DNA of 9,618 nucleotides from an uncultured Clostridia bacterium. Its GTDB lineage: Bacteria; Bacillota; Clostridia; Tissierellales; Peptoniphilaceae. Below the pieces are notes generated by a model, which was not told where the DNA came from, did not search any database, and saw nothing but the letters and a program-made list of their open reading frames with translations. This document shows positions 6,517-9,618 of the stretch, piece after piece (position 1 is the stretch's first letter; each line of letters begins with the position of its first letter). The stretch spans positions 1 through 9,618 of the forward strand of contig CAMEGD010000053.1 in the NCBI GenBank assembly GCA_945916025.1, in the 5' to 3' direction. Made by a program: the position numbers and the translations under genes.

Positions 6517-8044
6517 AAAAAATAATATGTTAATCATATTAGATGGTCTAGGATTAAGTAATAAAACAGAAGGAAATGCCTTTTATATGGCAGATACTCC
6601 AGTTTTAGACAACTTATTTAAGGTTTATCCCCACACTGAACTGATAGCAAGTGGAGAAGGAGTTGGCCTTCCAAGCGGACAAATGGGAAATTCGGAAGTA
6701 GGCCATTTGAATATTGGGGCAGGGAGAATTATTTACCAAAACCTTTTAAAGATTAATAATTCAGTAAGAGATGGAAGTATAAAACAAAATGTAGTCTTAC
6801 AAGATTCAATATTAAATGCAAAGGAAAATAAGAAGGCTTTACACTTAATAGGTCTTTTATCAGATGGAGGAGTTCATTCCCATGAAAGCCATCTTTATGC
6901 TTTATTGGAAATGGCCAAAGAAAATGAACTTAAAGAAGTATATATTCATGTAATTTTGGATGGCAGAGACGTATCACCAAATGCTGGTATAGAGTCCATA
7001 AGAAAGTTAGAAGAGAAAATAAGTATTTTAGGAATTGGACAAATAGCTACTATATCTGGTAGATATTATGCTATGGACAGAGATAAAAACTGGGAAAGAA
7101 CTATTAAGGCTTATGATGCAATAGTTACTGGTTTGGGAACTGAAATTAATGATGTAGACTTTTATGTAAAAGATTCATACATGAAAAATGTTACTGATGA
7201 ATTCATTGAACCAAGACTCGTAGAAGATTATAAAGGTATTAATGATGGAGATTCTGTAGTATTTTATAATTTTAGACCTGATAGGGCTAGACAACTTAGC
7301 TGGGCTTTAGTAGATAAAGATTTTTCTGGATTTGTTAGATCTAAAATTGTAAGTGTAAACTTTGTTACAATGACCGAATATGACAAAACTCTAAGTGGAG
7401 TAAATATAGCATTTGGAGAAGAAATTCCAATTAATACAATGGGAGAGTATCTAAGTTCATTAGGTCTTACTCAACTTAGAATAGCTGAAACTGAAAAATT
7501 TGCCCATGTAACTTACTTTTTCAATGGAGGCATACAAAAGGAATTCCCAGGCGAAGATAGGATATTGATACAATCTCCTAAGGTTGCCACATTTGATTTG
7601 CAGCCAGAAATGAGTGCCTATGAAGTTACAGACAATGTAATTGAAGCAATCGATTCAGAAAAATATGATTTCATTGTTTTAAACTTTGCAAATTGTGACA
7701 TGGTTGGCCATACTGGAATAATTGGAGCAGCTATAAAGGCTGTTGAAGAAGTAGATAAGAATCTTGGAAGAGTTTTAAGTAAATTAAAAGAAAAGAATGG
7801 AAGGGCACTAATAACAGCAGATCATGGAAACTGTGAGGTTATGTTAGATGAAAATGGCAACCCTGTAACTGCCCATTCAACTAATCCAGTTCCTTTAATT
7901 CTTTTTAATTATGAAGAAAATGTTGGTTTAAATTCAGGCGGTAGACTATGTGACCTATCTCCAACAATGTTAGATATAATGAATATAGCAAAACCTGAAG
8001 AAATGACAGGTAAGAGTTTATTAAAGAAGGGAGAAAATATATGA
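6509..8044 (+). CDS. gpmI: 2,3-bisphosphoglycerate-independent phosphoglycerate mutase
   Basis: This 511-residue, metal-dependent (usually Mn) enzyme of the alkaline phosphatase superfamily converts 3-phosphoglycerate to 2-phosphoglycerate. Seen in order: metal-site Asp12 in LDGLGL (11-16); phospho-accepting Ser62 in GQMGNSEVGH (57-66); DGRDVSP (151-157); FRPDRARQL (255-263); NFANCDMVGHTG (392-403, with metal ligands Asp397 and His401); ADHGN (437-441, Asp438 and His439); and AHSTNPVP (455-462, His456). The ATG at 6509 has GAGG (6499-6502) six bases upstream and overlaps the tpiA end by 8 bases. An ATG at 6527 (Met7) would also keep the fold but has no ribosome site. The 3' end overlaps eno as ATGA. 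It is the cofactor-independent type; no cofactor-dependent mutase gene is in the window. Confidence 0.98.
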   Translation: MNRKNNMLIILDGLGLSNKTEGNAFYMADTPVLDNLFKVYPHTELIASGEGVGLPSGQMGNSEVGHLNIGAGRIIYQNLLKINNSVRDGSIKQNVVLQDSILNAKENKKALHLIGLLSDGGVHSHESHLYALLEMAKENELKEVYIHVILDGRDVSPNAGIESIRKLEEKISILGIGQIATISGRYYAMDRDKNWERTIKAYDAIVTGLGTEINDVDFYVKDSYMKNVTDEFIEPRLVEDYKGINDGDSVVFYNFRPDRARQLSWALVDKDFSGFVRSKIVSVNFVTMTEYDKTLSGVNIAFGEEIPINTMGEYLSSLGLTQLRIAETEKFAHVTYFFNGGIQKEFPGEDRILIQSPKVATFDLQPEMSAYEVTDNVIEAIDSEKYDFIVLNFANCDMVGHTGIIGAAIKAVEEVDKNLGRVLSKLKEKNGRALITADHGNCEVMLDENGNPVTAHSTNPVPLILFNYEENVGLNSGGRLCDLSPTMLDIMNIAKPEEMTGKSLLKKGENI

Positions 8045-9333
8045 GCAGAATTATAGACATCTATGCTAGAGAAGTATTAGATTCAAGGGGTAACCCAACA
8101 GTAGAGGTAGAAGTATACACAGAACTAGGTGCCTTTGGTAGGGCAATTGTTCCATCTGGAGCTTCTACAGGAGCTCACGAGGCTGTAGAACTAAGAGACA
8201 ATGACAAGGGTAGATTTTTAGGAAAAGGTGTAGAAACAGCTGTAAATAATGTAAATGAAATCATTGCTCCAGAGCTAGTTGACTTTGATGTGACAGAACA
8301 AGTTCTAATTGATAAGCATATGATTGAATTAGATGGAACTCCTAACAAAGGAAAATTAGGTGCCAATGCAATTTTAGGAGTATCTATGGCAGTAGCTAGG
8401 GCAGCTGCTGATGAGTTAGGTATGCCTTTATATAATTATTTAGGGGGCCTTAATGGAAAGACTTTACCAGTTCCAATGATGAACATTTTAAATGGTGGAG
8501 AACATGCAGATAATAATGTAGACATACAAGAATTTATGGTTATGCCTGTAGGAGCAAAGTCTTTTAAAGAAGGTTTAAGAACTTGTGCAGAAATATTCCA
8601 CAATCTAAAATCAGTATTAAAAGGAAAAGGACTAAATACTTCTGTTGGAGATGAAGGTGGTTTTGCTCCTAACTTATCTTCTAATGAAGAAGCTTTAAAA
8701 ACAATAGTAGAAGCTATAGAAAAATCAGGATACAAGCCTGGAGAAGAAGTAAGAATAGCCCTAGATGTAGCTGCTACTGAACTTTATGATACTGAGGCTA
8801 AAATATATAATATTAAGAGCGAAAACAGAAAGTTAACCTCAGAAGAAATGGTAGCATGGTATGAAGAGCTAGTAGGAAAATACCCAATTATCTCTATTGA
8901 AGATGGTCTTTCAGAAGACGACTGGGAAGGTTGGAAATTAATGACTGACAAGTTGTCTGACAAGATTCAAATAGTAGGGGATGACCTATTTGTTACTAAT
9001 GTTGAAAGACTAACTAAAGGAATAGAAAAAGAAATTGCAAACTCTATCCTTATTAAGCTTAACCAAATCGGAACTATTACTGAAACATTAGATGCAATTG
9101 ACTTAGCTAAAACTCACGGCTATACAGCAGTAATATCTCATAGATCAGGAGAAACTGAAGATACAACTATTGCTGATTTAGCAGTAGCTACAAATGCAGG
9201 TCAAATAAAGACCGGTGCTCCATCTAGAACAGATAGGGTAGCTAAGTACAATCAACTATTAAGAATAGAAGATGAACTTGGAGAAGCTTCTCAATTTAAA
9301 GGTTTAAATACTTTTTATAATTTAAAATTTTAA
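8041..9333 (+). CDS. eno: Enolase (phosphopyruvate hydratase)
   Basis: This 430-residue enzyme dehydrates 2-phosphoglycerate to phosphoenolpyruvate using magnesium; in many bacteria it is also a degradosome partner and can appear on the cell surface. The mobile-loop motif SGASTGAHEAVELRD is at 39-53. Glu205 in GDEGGFAP (203-210) and Lys339 in IKLNQIG (338-344) are the catalytic pair. Metal ligands are Asp242 (ALDVAA), Glu287 (SIEDGL) and Asp314 (VGDDLFVTN). The enolase signature ISHRSGETEDT is at 365-375. Length is typical. The start lies inside the gpmI stop (ATGA), with AAGGGAG (8027-8033) 7 bases upstream, so translation is coupled. It is the last gene of the operon, closed by a strong terminator. 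Confidence 0.99.
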   Translation: MSRIIDIYAREVLDSRGNPTVEVEVYTELGAFGRAIVPSGASTGAHEAVELRDNDKGRFLGKGVETAVNNVNEIIAPELVDFDVTEQVLIDKHMIELDGTPNKGKLGANAILGVSMAVARAAADELGMPLYNYLGGLNGKTLPVPMMNILNGGEHADNNVDIQEFMVMPVGAKSFKEGLRTCAEIFHNLKSVLKGKGLNTSVGDEGGFAPNLSSNEEALKTIVEAIEKSGYKPGEEVRIALDVAATELYDTEAKIYNIKSENRKLTSEEMVAWYEELVGKYPIISIEDGLSEDDWEGWKLMTDKLSDKIQIVGDDLFVTNVERLTKGIEKEIANSILIKLNQIGTITETLDAIDLAKTHGYTAVISHRSGETEDTTIADLAVATNAGQIKTGAPSRTDRVAKYNQLLRIEDELGEASQFKGLNTFYNLKF

Positions 9334-9341
9334 AGAAATTT

Positions 9342-9375
9342 AAAAAAATACACGAAATTTTTCGTGTGTTTTTTT
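9342..9375 (+). terminator. Rho-independent terminator after eno
   Basis: A run of seven A (9342-9348), then TACACGAA, pairs across a four-base loop (ATTT, 9357-9360) with TTCGTGTG and seven T (9369-9375): a stem of about 15 bp including one T-G pair. It begins 8 bases after the eno stop. The core ACACGAA/TTCGTGT is perfectly paired and the T run is long. With A on one side and T on the other it could work in both directions. It ends the glycolytic operon. Confidence 0.95.
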
Positions 9376-9478
9376 AATAAAATGAAATAAAAACATCAAA
9401 TAATAAAGGTAATTAAACTATATTATATTAATTTAATGAAAGAGAAAATATATTTTAATTGAGAAATATATAAATGAA

Positions 9479-9492
9479 AATAAACGTTACCA
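9479..9492. promoter_or_regulatory. Weak cre-like site (possible CcpA binding)
   Basis: AATAAACGTTACCA matches the catabolite-responsive element consensus TGWAARCGYTWNCW at 12 of 14 positions; the two mismatches are the first two bases, which are usually well kept. It lies 28 bases upstream of the -35 box of the right-edge gene. The central AACGTT is itself palindromic. Only a suggestion. Confidence 0.25.
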
Positions 9493-9502
9493 TACCCTCA
9501 AA

Positions 9503-9520
9503 TTACAGGCTTACAGCTTA
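9503..9520 (+). repeat. Short direct repeats abutting the -35 box
   Basis: TTACAG occurs at 9503-9508 and 9511-9516, and GCTTA at 9509-9513 and 9516-9520, the last ending exactly at the -35 hexamer. This stretch (about 9485-9535) is less AT-rich than the DNA on either side. It could be a regulator site for the promoter, or chance. Confidence 0.35.
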
Positions 9521-9548
9521 TTGCAAAACCCAGTAATAATGTTATAAT
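9521..9548 (+). promoter_or_regulatory. Sigma-A promoter of the right-edge gene
   Basis: TTGCAA (9521-9526; 4 of 6 to TTGACA) and a perfect TATAAT (9543-9548) are 16 bases apart. Transcription would start near 9555, giving a leader of about 23 bases with AGGAGG at 9564-9569. The position just after the eno terminator supports an independent transcription unit. Confidence 0.8.
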
Positions 9549-9577
9549 ATGATTAAATTTAAAAGGAGGAAATGTAC

Positions 9578-9618
9578 ATGGTATTTAAAATGAACATGAT
9601 ACAAACAATTGGTTTAGC
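9578..9618 (+). CDS. Start of an unrecognised gene, cut by the window edge (SecG possible from context)
   Basis: The ATG at 9578 follows AGGAGG (9564-9569) by 8 bases and opens a frame reading MVFKMNMIQTIGL up to the edge. An in-frame ATG at 9572 is too close to the ribosome site to be likely. The 13 complete codons do not identify the product. In many Clostridia the gene after eno is secG, a small membrane subunit of the Sec translocon, and a short mildly hydrophobic beginning would suit it, but this is a guess from gene order only. It has its own promoter and is separated from eno by a terminator. Confidence 0.6.
   Translation, partial: MVFKMNMIQTIGL

Noticed and set aside
6961..6975. TGGCAG-type string that faintly resembles a sigma-54 -24 element
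   Set aside because: It lies inside gpmI, and the -12 GC element is not at the required spacing. No -24/-12 promoter was noticed by eye in the window.
8436..8735. Minus-strand open frame inside eno (99 residues)
   Set aside because: It is an antisense shadow of a fully conserved enolase, without a ribosome site or recognisable domain.
1..9618. Mobile elements, CRISPR arrays, tRNA or rRNA genes, or a novel defence system
   Set aside because: No repeat-spacer pattern, transposase, cloverleaf or rRNA sequence was noticed, and the genes recognised are conserved core metabolism plus sigma-54.

Overview
The window (about 9.6 kb) is a stretch of core-metabolism chromosome from a low-GC, probably anaerobic, Firmicute. 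Coding and intergenic DNA are both strongly AT-rich, arginine is written almost entirely with AGA/AGG, and all genes point the same way. A sigma-54 gene next to the glycolytic operon is known from Listeria and from Clostridia. Together with the AT bias this suggests Clostridia or Tissierellia; a closer placement cannot be supported from the sequence alone.

Layout. Positions 1-111 are a leader with three small inverted repeats, a tandem 15-base repeat and a possible promoter. Next come pulA (type I pullulanase, 112-2037) and, 7 bases later, rpoN (sigma-54, 2045-3358). A 144-base intergenic region (3359-3502) carries a palindrome, a perfect -10 hexamer and inverted repeats. It precedes the glycolytic operon gap-pgk-tpiA-gpmI-eno (3503-9333), which covers every step from glyceraldehyde-3-phosphate/DHAP to phosphoenolpyruvate. 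The last four genes are very tightly packed: pgk/tpiA share 1 base, tpiA/gpmI overlap by 8, and gpmI/eno overlap by 4. The exception is gap, which is separated from pgk by a strong 12-bp hairpin followed by a T run, suggesting that gap is made in excess of the rest. A symmetric intrinsic terminator closes the operon after eno. A new promoter and the first 13 complete codons of another gene lie at the right edge.

How it works together. The cytoplasmic debranching enzyme would release linear maltodextrins from glycogen-type glucans, feeding sugar towards the lower glycolysis encoded next door. RpoN needs an enhancer-binding activator that is not encoded here, and no clear -24/-12 promoter was noticed by eye, so its link to glycolysis is one of position only.

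Main points of interest: the gap product lacks the residues that normally make glycolytic GAPDH NAD-specific; cggR, the repressor gene usually found between rpoN and gap, is absent although operator-like repeats remain upstream of gap; and the gap-pgk hairpin is well formed. No novel defence, mobile or RNA-guided system is visible. This is mostly an ordinary housekeeping region.
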